64,000 bases of DNA from Bacteroidota bacterium (GTDB taxonomy: Bacteria; Bacteroidota; Bacteroidia; NS11-12g; UBA955). The stretch spans positions 310,001 to 374,000 of the forward strand of contig JAMLHC010000003.1 of NCBI GenBank assembly GCA_023957335.1. Reading direction: 5' to 3'. Shown here piece by piece: positions 9,237 to 17,592 of this stretch. The translations under genes and the position numbers were made by a program. How positions within the stretch are numbered: the stretch's first letter is position 1; each line of letters opens with the position of its first letter. The notes below the pieces were generated by a model. The model did no database searches, was not told the DNA's origin, and saw only the letters and a program-made list of their open reading frames with translations.

Positions 9237-9661
9237 GTAAGCCTAAAAGACGACAGTGCAACAATAAACAGACGACAAAAACATAAACGAATTAACAAGG
9301 ACAAACCATTTTGACAGGTGACCAACATACATACCATATTTCAAACGGACAACGAGTAATCCGACCTGTCTGCCGAACAGGCAGGCACTCATTGCCTACC
9401 CTTCTGTATTTTTTATTTTCCCAACCGCACATTTTTTTTAATTCAATTTTATGCCTGCCCGCAAACGGCTCATTGGCTTTTGCCCCAACCGCACAAGCCA
9501 ACCCATCAGCAAATGCGAAGCATTCGCGAACACCGCTGAAAAACAAACAATCCGTGAGCAAAACCAAAAGAGCCGTTTCTGCCAACGCACCGACAGAGCA
9601 TACGGACAACAAAACGGATTTTTTGCGTATTTTGACCAACTATAAATTTTAGATTATAAAA
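9237..9661. other. Gene-free leader before the type I R-M operon
   Basis: No convincing gene is seen. Open frames exist on both strands (for example 9311-9652), but their residue composition follows CA-rich DNA rather than protein structure, and no start or family supports them. The segment contains a short palindrome CCTGTCTGCCGAACAGGCAGG (about 9363-9383). The AT-rich TATAAATTTTAGATTATAAA just before the hsdR start may hold its promoter. Confidence 0.4.
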
Positions 9662-12451
9662 GTGAAAAACGAAAAACTGACAAGGAAAGAAATCATTGAC
9701 AACCGCTTAAAACAAGCGGGTTGGAATGTGACTGACCGAACTCAGGTGATTGAGGAATTTGATATTCAGTTGACAGTTGTTGAAGAACCGACAACGCCAT
9801 ACGCTGGACACCAATACAGCGACTACGTTTTATTAGGCAAGGACGGCAAACCGCTTGCAGTGATTGAAGCTAAAAAGACTTCGGTAGACGCTGCACTCGG
9901 ACGAGAACAAGCCAAACAATATTGCTACAACATTCAATCAACACAAGGCGTTGACTTGCCTTTCTGCTTTTACACCAACGGACACGACATTTACTTTTGG
10001 GACTTAGACAATTACCCGCCAAAGAAAGTATATGGCTTTCCAACTCGTGACGACCTTGAACGCTACGCATACATTCGCAAAGCAAGAAAACAATTAGCAG
10101 GTGAACTTATCAATACCAAAATTGCAGGACGAAATTATCAGGTTGCTTCAATCCGTGCTGTAATGGAAGCCGTTGAAAAACGAAAACGTAAATTCTTGTT
10201 GGTAATGGCGACAGGCACAGGCAAGACAAGAACTTGCATTGCCTTGGTTGACGCATTAATGAGAGCAGGTTGGGCAGAGAGAGTTTTATTCCTTGTTGAC
10301 AGAATTGCATTGCGTGACCAAACTCTGGAAGCATTCAAAGAACATTTGCCCAACGAACCACGCTGGCCAAAGCAAGGCGAAAAAGAAATTGCCACCGACA
10401 GACGAATTTATGTTTCGACTTATCCGACCATGTTGAACGTCATTCGCAACGAAGAGAAAAGTTTAAGTCCGCATTTCTTTGATTTGATTGTGGTGGACGA
10501 AAGCCACCGTAGTATTTACAATACCTATCAGGAAATTCTTGATTACTTCAATACCATTACACTTGGCTTGACAGCCACACCAACGGATGTAATTGACCAC
10601 AATACTTTTCAATTATTTGAGTGCGAAGATGGCGTTCCAACTTTTGCTTATTCCTACGAAGAAGCAGTAAATCACATTCCGCCATTCCTGAGCAATTTTC
10701 AGGTAATGAAAATCAAAACCAAATTTCAGGATGAAGGAATAAACAAGCGGACAATTTCATTGGAAGACCAACAAAAACTGATGTTGGAAGGAAAAGAAAT
10801 TGAAGAAATCAATTTCGAAGGAACAGAGATTGAAAAGAAAGTAATCAATCGGGGAACGAATGCTTTGATTGTCCGTGAGTTCATGGAAGAAAGCATTAAA
10901 GATGCCAACGGAGTTTTGCCAGGGAAAACGATTTTCTTTTGCATCAGCAAAGCACATGCAAGACGAGTTGAAGAAATATTCGATTCACTTTATCCCGAAT
11001 ACAAAGGCGAATTAGCCAAAGTATTGGTAAGCGAAGACCCACGGGTTTACGGAAAAGGCGGTTTGCTCGACCAGTTTGTGAGCAACGATATGCCACGCAT
11101 TGCCATTAGTGTTGACATGCTCGACACGGGAATTGATGTTCGTGAATTGGTGAATTTGGTTTTTGCAAAACCAGTTTACAGCTATACCAAGTTTTGGCAG
11201 ATGATAGGTAGAGGAACTCGTTTACTCGAACCTGAAAAAATAAAACCTTGGTGCACTGAAAAAGATAATTTCCTGATTCTCGATTGTTGGGACAACTTTG
11301 AATATTTCAAACTCAATCCGAGAGGCAAAGAACTAAAAGGACAAATTCCTTTGCCAGTTCGCTTGTTTGGTGTTCGATTAGAAAAGATTGAAGAAGCCCA
11401 AACACAAAGCAAAGCTGAAATTGTGGACAAAGAAGTTCAAAAAATCAGAAAGCAAGTTGAAGTACTTCCGAAAAACTCGGTAGTGATTATGGAGGCCAAA
11501 CATGAACTTCAACGCTTAGAAGATGAAAACTTCTGGAGCAACCTGACTTCTGATAAAATGGAATTTTTAGAAGCGGTTGTAAAACCATTGCTTCGCACGG
11601 TTTCAAATGTTGATTTCAAAGCCATGCGATTTGAAAAAGATATTGTGGAAGTTTCTTTGGCTCATCTGGCAGGTGAAACCGAAAAGTTTGAAACCCTGAA
11701 AGAAAGCATTATTGAAGAAATTGGCGAACTGCCTTTGAGCATCAACATTGTGGCAAGAGAGCAGGAATTGATTCGTCAGGCACAAAGCAATCATTATTGG
11801 GCAACCATCAATGAAGACAAGTTTGAAGAACTGATTCAAAAACTTTCGCCTTTGATGAAATTCCGTGAAGCAGTTATTCCGTTAGCTCCTGCCAAATTCA
11901 ACCTAAAAGACATTGTTGCCGAAAAGGAATTTATTGAGTTTGGTCCGCAACACGAAGCGTTGAGTGTAGCCAAATACCGTGAACTGGTGGAAAAGAAAAT
12001 CAATGAACTGGTATCAAGCAGTCCGATTTTACAAAAACTAAAACAAGGACAGGAAATCACCACAGATGAAGCCGAGCAATTGGCAGAAGAACTACATAAT
12101 GAGCATCCACATATTACCATTGATTTGCTTCGCAAGGTTTATAACCACCGCAAAGCAGCATTGGTGCAATTCATCAAACATATTTTAGGCATTGAGCAAT
12201 TAGAAACCTTTGCCGAAACTGTTACCAAAGCATTTGATGATTTTGTTTCCAAACACAGTTACCTCACAAGCAGACAACTTCAATTTCTTGATTTGCTCAA
12301 GAATTTTGTGTTGGAAAAAGGTGATGTAAGCAAACGCAACCTGATTGAATCTCCCTTTACCATGCTTCACCCCGAAGGCATTAGAGGAATTTTTAATCAA
12401 AAAGAGATTGACGAAATTTTAAGTTTAACCGAACAAGTATTAGCAGCCTAG
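9662..12451 (+). CDS. hsdR: Type I restriction enzyme R subunit (HsdR)
   Basis: The 929-residue motor and nuclease subunit of a type I restriction-modification complex; it cuts unmodified foreign DNA after ATP-driven translocation. An N-terminal PD-(D/E)xK nuclease is visible (Asp54, then VIEAKK with Glu69 and Lys71). SF2 helicase motifs follow: Walker A MATGTGKT at 182-189, DESH at 279-282, TATP at 304-307, and GRGTRL of motif VI further on. The start is GTG at 9662, the only candidate giving the normal N-terminus. The C-terminus is a helical HsdM/HsdS-interacting region. It is the first gene of the operon hsdR, GxxExxY insert, Bro-N gene, hsdM, hsdS. Confidence 0.95.
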   Translation: MKNEKLTRKEIIDNRLKQAGWNVTDRTQVIEEFDIQLTVVEEPTTPYAGHQYSDYVLLGKDGKPLAVIEAKKTSVDAALGREQAKQYCYNIQSTQGVDLPFCFYTNGHDIYFWDLDNYPPKKVYGFPTRDDLERYAYIRKARKQLAGELINTKIAGRNYQVASIRAVMEAVEKRKRKFLLVMATGTGKTRTCIALVDALMRAGWAERVLFLVDRIALRDQTLEAFKEHLPNEPRWPKQGEKEIATDRRIYVSTYPTMLNVIRNEEKSLSPHFFDLIVVDESHRSIYNTYQEILDYFNTITLGLTATPTDVIDHNTFQLFECEDGVPTFAYSYEEAVNHIPPFLSNFQVMKIKTKFQDEGINKRTISLEDQQKLMLEGKEIEEINFEGTEIEKKVINRGTNALIVREFMEESIKDANGVLPGKTIFFCISKAHARRVEEIFDSLYPEYKGELAKVLVSEDPRVYGKGGLLDQFVSNDMPRIAISVDMLDTGIDVRELVNLVFAKPVYSYTKFWQMIGRGTRLLEPEKIKPWCTEKDNFLILDCWDNFEYFKLNPRGKELKGQIPLPVRLFGVRLEKIEEAQTQSKAEIVDKEVQKIRKQVEVLPKNSVVIMEAKHELQRLEDENFWSNLTSDKMEFLEAVVKPLLRTVSNVDFKAMRFEKDIVEVSLAHLAGETEKFETLKESIIEEIGELPLSINIVAREQELIRQAQSNHYWATINEDKFEELIQKLSPLMKFREAVIPLAPAKFNLKDIVAEKEFIEFGPQHEALSVAKYRELVEKKINELVSSSPILQKLKQGQEITTDEAEQLAEELHNEHPHITIDLLRKVYNHRKAALVQFIKHILGIEQLETFAETVTKAFDDFVSKHSYLTSRQLQFLDLLKNFVLEKGDVSKRNLIESPFTMLHPEGIRGIFNQKEIDEILSLTEQVLAA

Positions 12452-12454
12452 ATG

Positions 12455-12927
12455 GTCTGAATCAGAATTTACAAAATGAAAAAATTAACAGAATAAAAAT
12501 AGGATATGGAAAAGGACGAGTTGACGTATAAGATAATTGGTTGTGCAATGAAGGTTCACAATACGATGGGTCCCGGCTTTCAGGAAGTGATTTACCAAAG
12601 ATGCCTTGCGATAGAATTAGAGAGGGTAGGATTAGGTTTCAAAAGAGAGCAAGAGCAAACTTTGTTTTATGAAAACATTGAAGTAGGAACAAGAAGGGCG
12701 GATTTCATTGTAGAAGGCAAAGTAGTAGTTGAACTTAAAGCGTTGGTGAATCTTGAAGATGTTCATATCGCACAAGCAAAAAACTATACGGTGGCTTATG
12801 ATTTCCCCCTTGGACTATTGATAAATTTTGGAAGCCAAAGTTTGCAGCATAAACTTTTATTTAATCCTAAGTATTATCCAAAACACAATTCAGCAAATTC
12901 AAAAATTCAGTAAATTCTGATTCAGAC
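12455..12927 (+). mobile_element. Inverted-repeat-bounded mini-element carrying a GxxExxY gene
   Basis: A perfect 18-bp inverted repeat brackets the GxxExxY gene: GTCTGAATCAGAATTTAC at 12455-12472 and GTAAATTCTGATTCAGAC at 12910-12927. The element sits exactly between the hsdR stop (TAG, 12449-12451) and the next start (ATG, 12929), and ATG occurs on both outer sides. Removing it would leave a TAG-ATGG junction like the TAG-ATG junction between the next gene and hsdM. No transposase is encoded, so mobility in trans or through the GxxExxY protein is inference. Confidence 0.6.
12506..12913 (+). CDS. GxxExxY family protein (PDDEXK_3 nuclease fold)
   Basis: A 135-residue protein with the family hallmarks: AMKVHNTMGPGFQEVIYQ near residues 14-31 (the GxxExxY motif is GFQEVIY), then a PD-(D/E)xK-like core where ADFIVEGKVVVELKAL supplies Asp and ExK. 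The family is widespread in Bacteroidota and its role is unproven; a nuclease-like activity is predicted from the fold. It lies inside the hsd operon in the same orientation but is framed by an 18-bp inverted repeat, so it is probably a passenger rather than an R-M subunit. Confidence 0.85.
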   Translation: MEKDELTYKIIGCAMKVHNTMGPGFQEVIYQRCLAIELERVGLGFKREQEQTLFYENIEVGTRRADFIVEGKVVVELKALVNLEDVHIAQAKNYTVAYDFPLGLLINFGSQSLQHKLLFNPKYYPKHNSANSKIQ

Positions 12928-12928
12928 A

Positions 12929-13786
12929 ATGGAAAAGAAAAATGAAATAAAAATATTTGAAGATAAGAAAGTTAGAACAATTTGGGATGCTGAACAGGAA
13001 AAATGGTATTTGTCAATTGTTGATGTCATTAAAATTCTAACCGGAACTGACAGGCCAAGAAAATATTGGAGCGACCTGAAAACCAAACTGAAAAAAGAAG
13101 GAAGTCAGTTGTCCGAAAAAATCGGACAACTGAAAATGGAAGCTTCAGACGGGAAAAAATACATAACCGATGTAGCGGATACCGAGCAGCTTTTTCGTCT
13201 AATTCAATCCATTCCATCACCCAAAGCAGAACCTTTTAAACTCTGGCTGGCACAGGTAGCATCGGAACGATTGGATGAAATGCAAGACCCTGAACTAAGC
13301 ATTGACAGGGCACTGGAGCAATACATGAAGTTGGGTTATTCAGAAAACTGGATTAACCAACGCCTCAAAAGTATTGAGATACGAAAAGAACTAACGGATG
13401 AATGGAAAAAGAGAGGCTTGAAAGAAGGCGTTCAGTTTGCCACGCTTACTGATATTATTACCAAAGCATGGAGTGATAAAACTACCAAAGAATACAAAAT
13501 ACTGAAAGGTTTGAAAAAAGAAAATCTGCGGGATAACATGACCAATACGGAACTCATTCTGAACATGCTTGCCGAAGCATCTACAAAAGATATTTCAGCC
13601 GCCACCAACCCGAAAGATTTTGAAGAAAGCAAAAAAGTGGCAAAGCAAGGTGGTAATGTAGCAAAGGTTGCTCGCAAGGAACTGGAAGCTAAAACAGGTA
13701 AAAATGTAGTTACTTCTCTTAATGCCAAAACAGCATTGCAATTGAATGAGGGAGACAAGAAAAAACCGAAAAACAAAAAGAAGTAG
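12929..13786 (+). CDS. Bro-N/antirepressor-like protein within the type I R-M operon
   Basis: A 285-residue protein. The N-terminal 110 residues (KIFEDKKVRTIWDAEQEKWY, then SIVDVIKILT, KYWSDLKTKL and FRLIQSIPSPKAEPFKLWLA) match the Bro-N domain of phage antirepressor-type DNA-binding proteins. The rest is helical and Lys-rich, ending KKKPKNKKK. Its TAG stop directly abuts the hsdM ATG, so it is translated as part of the operon. Bro-N genes are often seen in Bacteroidota type I loci; a role in controlling restriction or as an accessory DNA-binding factor is possible but unproven. Confidence 0.75.
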   Translation: MEKKNEIKIFEDKKVRTIWDAEQEKWYLSIVDVIKILTGTDRPRKYWSDLKTKLKKEGSQLSEKIGQLKMEASDGKKYITDVADTEQLFRLIQSIPSPKAEPFKLWLAQVASERLDEMQDPELSIDRALEQYMKLGYSENWINQRLKSIEIRKELTDEWKKRGLKEGVQFATLTDIITKAWSDKTTKEYKILKGLKKENLRDNMTNTELILNMLAEASTKDISAATNPKDFEESKKVAKQGGNVAKVARKELEAKTGKNVVTSLNAKTALQLNEGDKKKPKNKKK

Positions 13787-15451
13787 ATGTTACAAAACAA
13801 CGCACAATTAAAATCGCTTATAGACAAGCTCTGGCAAAACTTTTGGGAAGGCGGCATTGCCAACCCTTTAACAGCCATTGAGCAAATTACCTACCTCATC
13901 TTCATGAAACGTTTGGACGATTTGGAAGCCAAACGTGAACGGGATGCCGAATGGACAGGCGAAAAATATGTTTCCCGTTTTTCGGGCAAATTCAATATTC
14001 CGGGCAGTAATGAAAGCATTGACAAAAACGAATTGCGTTGGAGTGTTTTTAAACACAAGCCCGCAGACGAAATGCTGATGCATGTGCAAATGAAAGTGTT
14101 TCCGTTTTTGAAAGACCTGAACGGAGAAACTTCGCCTTTTACGAAACACATGGCAAACGCTGTGTTCATTATGCCCAAAGCCAGTTTGCTGGTTTCGGCC
14201 ATCAACATTGTAGAGGAAATTTTCAAAGAAATTGAAAAAGATGCCACCGAAGGCGGACATGCGTTTCAGGACATACAAGGTGATGTATATGAAATGCTGT
14301 TGAGTGAAATTGCCACGGCAGGTAAAAACGGACAGTTCCGCACTCCAAGACACATTATTAAACTGATGGCTGAATTGGTTGCTCCGCAATTGGGACAACG
14401 CATTGCCGACCCTGCTTGCGGCACAGGCGGTTTCTTGTTGGGTGCTTATCAATACATCCTTACTGATTTAGTAAGAAAGAAAGACCCTGGCAAGTTGCAG
14501 AAAGACGAAGACGGTTTTGAACGTGCTGCCATTAGTGCCGTGCTTACCCAAGAGGTAAAAAGCATTTTGGATAAAAGCTTTGTGGGGTATGACATTGACA
14601 CCACGATGGTGCGTTTGGGTTTGATGAACATGATGATGCACGGCATTGACGAACCTAAAATTGACTACAAAGACACCCTCAGCAAAAGCTACAATGAAGA
14701 CAGCCAGTTTGATATTGTATTAGCCAATCCGCCCTTTACTGGAAACATTGACAAAGGCGATATTAACGAAGGGCTGAAACTCCCCACCACCAAAACTGAA
14801 CTGCTGTTTGTAGAACGCATTTTTAACATGCTTAAAATGGGCGGAACCGCTGCTGTAATTGTGCCCAGTGGTGTGATACAAAACAGCGGTAAAGCCTTTG
14901 AAGCAGTGCGAAAACTGATAATTGAAAAAGCCGAACTGAAAGCCGTGATCGCTGTGCCAAGCGGTGCATTTAAACCCTATGCAGGGGTAAGCACTGCTAT
15001 TTTGATTTTTACCAAAGGAGGTGAAACCAACAACGTTTGGTTTTACGACATGCAGGCAGACGGCTACACCTTAGACGATAAGCGAAACAAAATTGCCGAA
15101 AGTGATTTGCCCGATATTGTGCAACGCTACAAAAACCGTCTGAACCATGATTCACATGATTTAGGGATTACCATGATGGCGGCAGAAAGTGAAACAAGCT
15201 ACGAAGCCAACACAAATCATAGCCCATCAGAAAATCAAAAAAATCACAGTTCAGACAGGAGGTTGAAATATTTTATGGTGCCGAAAAAGGAAATTGTAGA
15301 TAACAACTACGACCTGAACCTGAGCACCTACAAAGAAGAAGTGTATGAAGAAGTGGTGTATGAAAAACCAAATGTGATTTTCGGAAAGTTGGAAAGCATT
15401 GAAGCCGATATTCAAAATGGATTGGCAGAATTAAAAGAGTTGATAAAATGA
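13787..15451 (+). CDS. hsdM: Type I modification methyltransferase (HsdM)
   Basis: The 554-residue N6-adenine methyltransferase subunit. The helical HsdM N-terminal domain (LIDKLWQNFWEGGIANPLTAIEQITYLIFMKRLDD) precedes the SAM-binding motif DPACGTGGF (from residue 208) and the catalytic NPPF (314-317). An IAVPSGAFKPYAGVSTAIL strand is typical of the family's C-terminal part. The start ATG directly follows the Bro-N gene stop. The C-terminus ESIEADIQNGLAELKELIK is repeated in diverged form at 16095-16151, just before hsdS, indicating rearrangement of this end by the element inserted between them. Confidence 0.95.
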   Translation: MLQNNAQLKSLIDKLWQNFWEGGIANPLTAIEQITYLIFMKRLDDLEAKRERDAEWTGEKYVSRFSGKFNIPGSNESIDKNELRWSVFKHKPADEMLMHVQMKVFPFLKDLNGETSPFTKHMANAVFIMPKASLLVSAINIVEEIFKEIEKDATEGGHAFQDIQGDVYEMLLSEIATAGKNGQFRTPRHIIKLMAELVAPQLGQRIADPACGTGGFLLGAYQYILTDLVRKKDPGKLQKDEDGFERAAISAVLTQEVKSILDKSFVGYDIDTTMVRLGLMNMMMHGIDEPKIDYKDTLSKSYNEDSQFDIVLANPPFTGNIDKGDINEGLKLPTTKTELLFVERIFNMLKMGGTAAVIVPSGVIQNSGKAFEAVRKLIIEKAELKAVIAVPSGAFKPYAGVSTAILIFTKGGETNNVWFYDMQADGYTLDDKRNKIAESDLPDIVQRYKNRLNHDSHDLGITMMAAESETSYEANTNHSPSENQKNHSSDRRLKYFMVPKKEIVDNNYDLNLSTYKEEVYEEVVYEKPNVIFGKLESIEADIQNGLAELKELIK

Positions 15452-16094
15452 AATCCCGAAGAGATGAAAATATTATGAAATGAAATCCCGAAGGGATGAA
15501 ATTATTATAGAAAATGAATCAATCAATAAGCAAAAACCCCGAAGGGGTGATATAAAATGGCAGGAACCTATTCACAAATATATTTACAAGTTGTTTTTGC
15601 GGTAAAGGGCAGAGAAAACCTCATTGCCCAATCATGGAAAGATGAGTTGCACAAATACATGGCCGGCATTATCAAAGAAAAGGAACAAAAGCCAATCATC
15701 ATAAACGGAATGCCCGACCACATTCATGCATTCATTGGTTTAAAACCATCTATGAGAATTTCGGATTTGGTTCGTGACATAAAAAACAATTCTTCTAAAT
15801 TCATTAACGAAAAAGGCTTTGTAAGGGGCAAGTTTTCCTGGCAGGAAGGCTATGGTGTGTTTTCCTATTCCCATTCGCATATTGATAGGGTATATAACTA
15901 CATACTGAATCAGGAAGAACACCACCGTAAAAAAACCTTTAAAGATGAATACCTGGAATTATTGAAAAAGTTTGACATAGAATTTAAAGAAGAATATGTG
16001 TTTGAATTTATGTAAATATATCACCCCTTCGGGGTTAGGTAGTTGGGTTAGATTGGTTCGTTACAATCATGCCAACCCTTCGGGTTTATTAAAT
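15452..16094 (+). mobile_element. REP/RAYT-type element inserted between hsdM and hsdS
   Basis: A Y1 transposase gene is surrounded by short GC-rich palindromes: TCCCGAAGAGATGAAA and TCCCGAAGGGATGAAA on the left, then CCCCGAAGGGG (15537-15547). On the right are CCCCTTCGGGG (16024-16034) and ACCCTTCGGGT (16075-16085). These are REP-like hairpins as recognised by IS200/IS605-type REP-associated transposases. The exact ends are not clear. The insertion separates the two hsd genes while keeping both frames intact. Confidence 0.7.
15557..16015 (+). CDS. REP-associated Y1 transposase (IS200/IS605 TnpA family)
   Basis: A 152-residue HUH single-strand transposase. The HxH metal motif is in MPDHIHAFIGL (about residues 53-63), and the catalytic Tyr is most likely in HIDRVYNYILNQEEHH (about 113-128). 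Length and the SWQEGYGVFSYS block match the transposase_17 family. Unlike a standard IS200 it is embedded among several REP-like hairpins, so it is better viewed as a RAYT, which acts on palindromes around it. It is co-oriented with the hsd operon and probably co-transcribed. Confidence 0.88.
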   Translation: MAGTYSQIYLQVVFAVKGRENLIAQSWKDELHKYMAGIIKEKEQKPIIINGMPDHIHAFIGLKPSMRISDLVRDIKNNSSKFINEKGFVRGKFSWQEGYGVFSYSHSHIDRVYNYILNQEEHHRKKTFKDEYLELLKKFDIEFKEEYVFEFM

Positions 16095-16151
16095 ATGGAT
16101 GTTAAAGCCGATATTCAAAAAGAATTGGCTGAGTTAAAAGAGTTTGTGTGA
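16095..16151 (+). pseudogene. Duplicated remnant of the hsdM 3' end
   Basis: This short frame reads MDVKADIQKELAELKEFV and stops at TGA 16149-16151. It is a diverged copy of the last residues of HsdM (EADIQNGLAELKELIK). Its stop overlaps the hsdS start by one base (TGATG), the usual coupling of hsdM to hsdS. It is best read as the original hsdM tail left beside hsdS when the RAYT element came in, with hsdM now ending in a second, different tail. It may still serve as a translational coupler for hsdS. Confidence 0.65.
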
Positions 16152-17362
16152 TGAAGTTTGAAAAAATAGGAAACGTTTTTCTAGTAATTAGAAATGGAGC
16201 AAATATAAAACAGGATAAAGTAACCGATGGCTATCCTATTACTCGTATCGAAACGATAGCTGACGGAACAGTTGATTTAAATAGAGTTGGATATGCTTCA
16301 ATACACGATGAAAGCTTCTCTGAATTTTATTTGCAGGAGAATGATATATTGATGTCACACATTAATAGTGTTTCTCATCTTGGAAAAGTTGCTTTGGTAA
16401 ATCAAATTTATGAGAAAGTTATACACGGAATGAATTTATTATGCTTGAAAGCTGATGTGAGTATAATAAATCCGATGTATTCATTCTACTATTTTAAAAG
16501 CCCGATATTCAGAAGTAAGATAAAGCGAATAACAAAGAAGTCAGTTAATCAAGCAAGTTTCAATATCTCAAATTTAAAGGATATTGAAATTCCACTCCCC
16601 CCACTTCCCGACCAACTCCACATCGCCAATCTCTTAAGCAAAGCCGAAAACCTGATAGCCCAACGCAAAGAAAGCATCCGCCTGTTGGATGAATTTTTGA
16701 AAAGCACGTTTTTGGAGATGTTTGGGGATCCGGTGAGGAATGACAAGGGATGGGATGTAAAAATATTTGGAGAATTTGTTGAAAGAATAACAAAAGGTGA
16801 ATCTCCAAAATGGCAAGGGTTTGATTACTTAGATTCTGGTGTTCGATTCATTACAAGCGAAAATGTTTTGTGGGGCTCAGTTGACTTGCAAAAAGCTAAA
16901 TTTATTCATGAAGATTTTCATAATAAATTGAAAAGATCACAGTTGAAAGAAAATGATTTACTTGTCAATCTTGTTGGTGCATCAGTGGGACGTTCATCTC
17001 TTTGTCCTAAAGAAGCATTGCCCGCAAATATCAATCAAGCTGTTGCTGCCATTACATTGAATCCCGAATTAATTAATGCAGTTTATGTAATGCATCTTTT
17101 TATTAATCAATCTTTTCAGAGATTGTTATTGGGAAATGTTGTAGAAGCCGCAAGAGCAAACTTAAGTTTAAGTGATTTAAGAAATCTAAAATTTCCTGTT
17201 CCCCCACTCGTCCTCCAAACCCAATTTGCCCAAATCGTAGAAAAAACGGAAGCCCTTAAAACCCAATACCAGCAAAGCTTGCAGGAGTTAGAGAATTTGT
17301 ATGGGAGTTTGAGCCAGAAGGCGTTTAGGGGGGAGTTGGGTGTAAAAGAGTCAGTAAAATAA
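16151..17362 (+). CDS. hsdS: Type I specificity subunit (HsdS)
   Basis: The 403-residue DNA-recognition subunit. Two target-recognition domains each end in a conserved helix. The first half finishes with IPLPPLPDQLHIANLLSKAE and a coiled-coil (LIAQRKESIRLLDEFLKSTF); the second finishes with FPVPPLVLQTQFAQIVEKTE and a parallel helix ending SQKAFRGEL. ATG at 16151 is chosen because it overlaps the stop of the hsdM-tail remnant; a GTG one codon earlier is possible. The two TRDs predict a bipartite recognition site, whose bases cannot be read from sequence. Confidence 0.93.
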   Translation: MKFEKIGNVFLVIRNGANIKQDKVTDGYPITRIETIADGTVDLNRVGYASIHDESFSEFYLQENDILMSHINSVSHLGKVALVNQIYEKVIHGMNLLCLKADVSIINPMYSFYYFKSPIFRSKIKRITKKSVNQASFNISNLKDIEIPLPPLPDQLHIANLLSKAENLIAQRKESIRLLDEFLKSTFLEMFGDPVRNDKGWDVKIFGEFVERITKGESPKWQGFDYLDSGVRFITSENVLWGSVDLQKAKFIHEDFHNKLKRSQLKENDLLVNLVGASVGRSSLCPKEALPANINQAVAAITLNPELINAVYVMHLFINQSFQRLLLGNVVEAARANLSLSDLRNLKFPVPPLVLQTQFAQIVEKTEALKTQYQQSLQELENLYGSLSQKAFRGELGVKESVK

Positions 17363-17459
17363 AAAATACGCAACCGCACAGACCAACACGACAGAATCAA
17401 TGACTCAGAAACTCAATAAAGACAATGGTTTGTGACGGTGGACAGACAGAAGGCCTACT

Positions 17460-17592
17460 GGTAACAGGCGTTTGGCTCAATGGCGGGTGAAGTGCTTAAA
17501 TTCAAGTTCGGTTGTTCAAATCAACTTTAGTGCTGGGTTGACAGTTTTGTGCTCCGAAATCCCGCACGAACGCCAAGCGCAAAACCGTTATA
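17460..17592 (+). repeat. attC-like imperfect palindrome, site D, overlapping the leuS stop
   Basis: It opens GGTAACAGGCGTTTGGC and closes GCCAAGCGCAAAACCGTTAT; inner arms TGGCGGG and TCCCGC pair. The centre shares AGTGCTTAAATTCAAG-type segments with site C. The right GTTA core is also the (reverse) TAA stop codon of leuS at 17588-17590, so the array ends exactly at the leuS 3' end. The DNA from 17363 to 17459 is GAC/ACA-rich and gene-free. Confidence 0.6.

Noticed and set aside
9311..9652. 113-codon open frame before hsdR
   Set aside because: No family, biased composition driven by CA-rich DNA, and overlapping open frames on both strands; more likely a non-coding leader.
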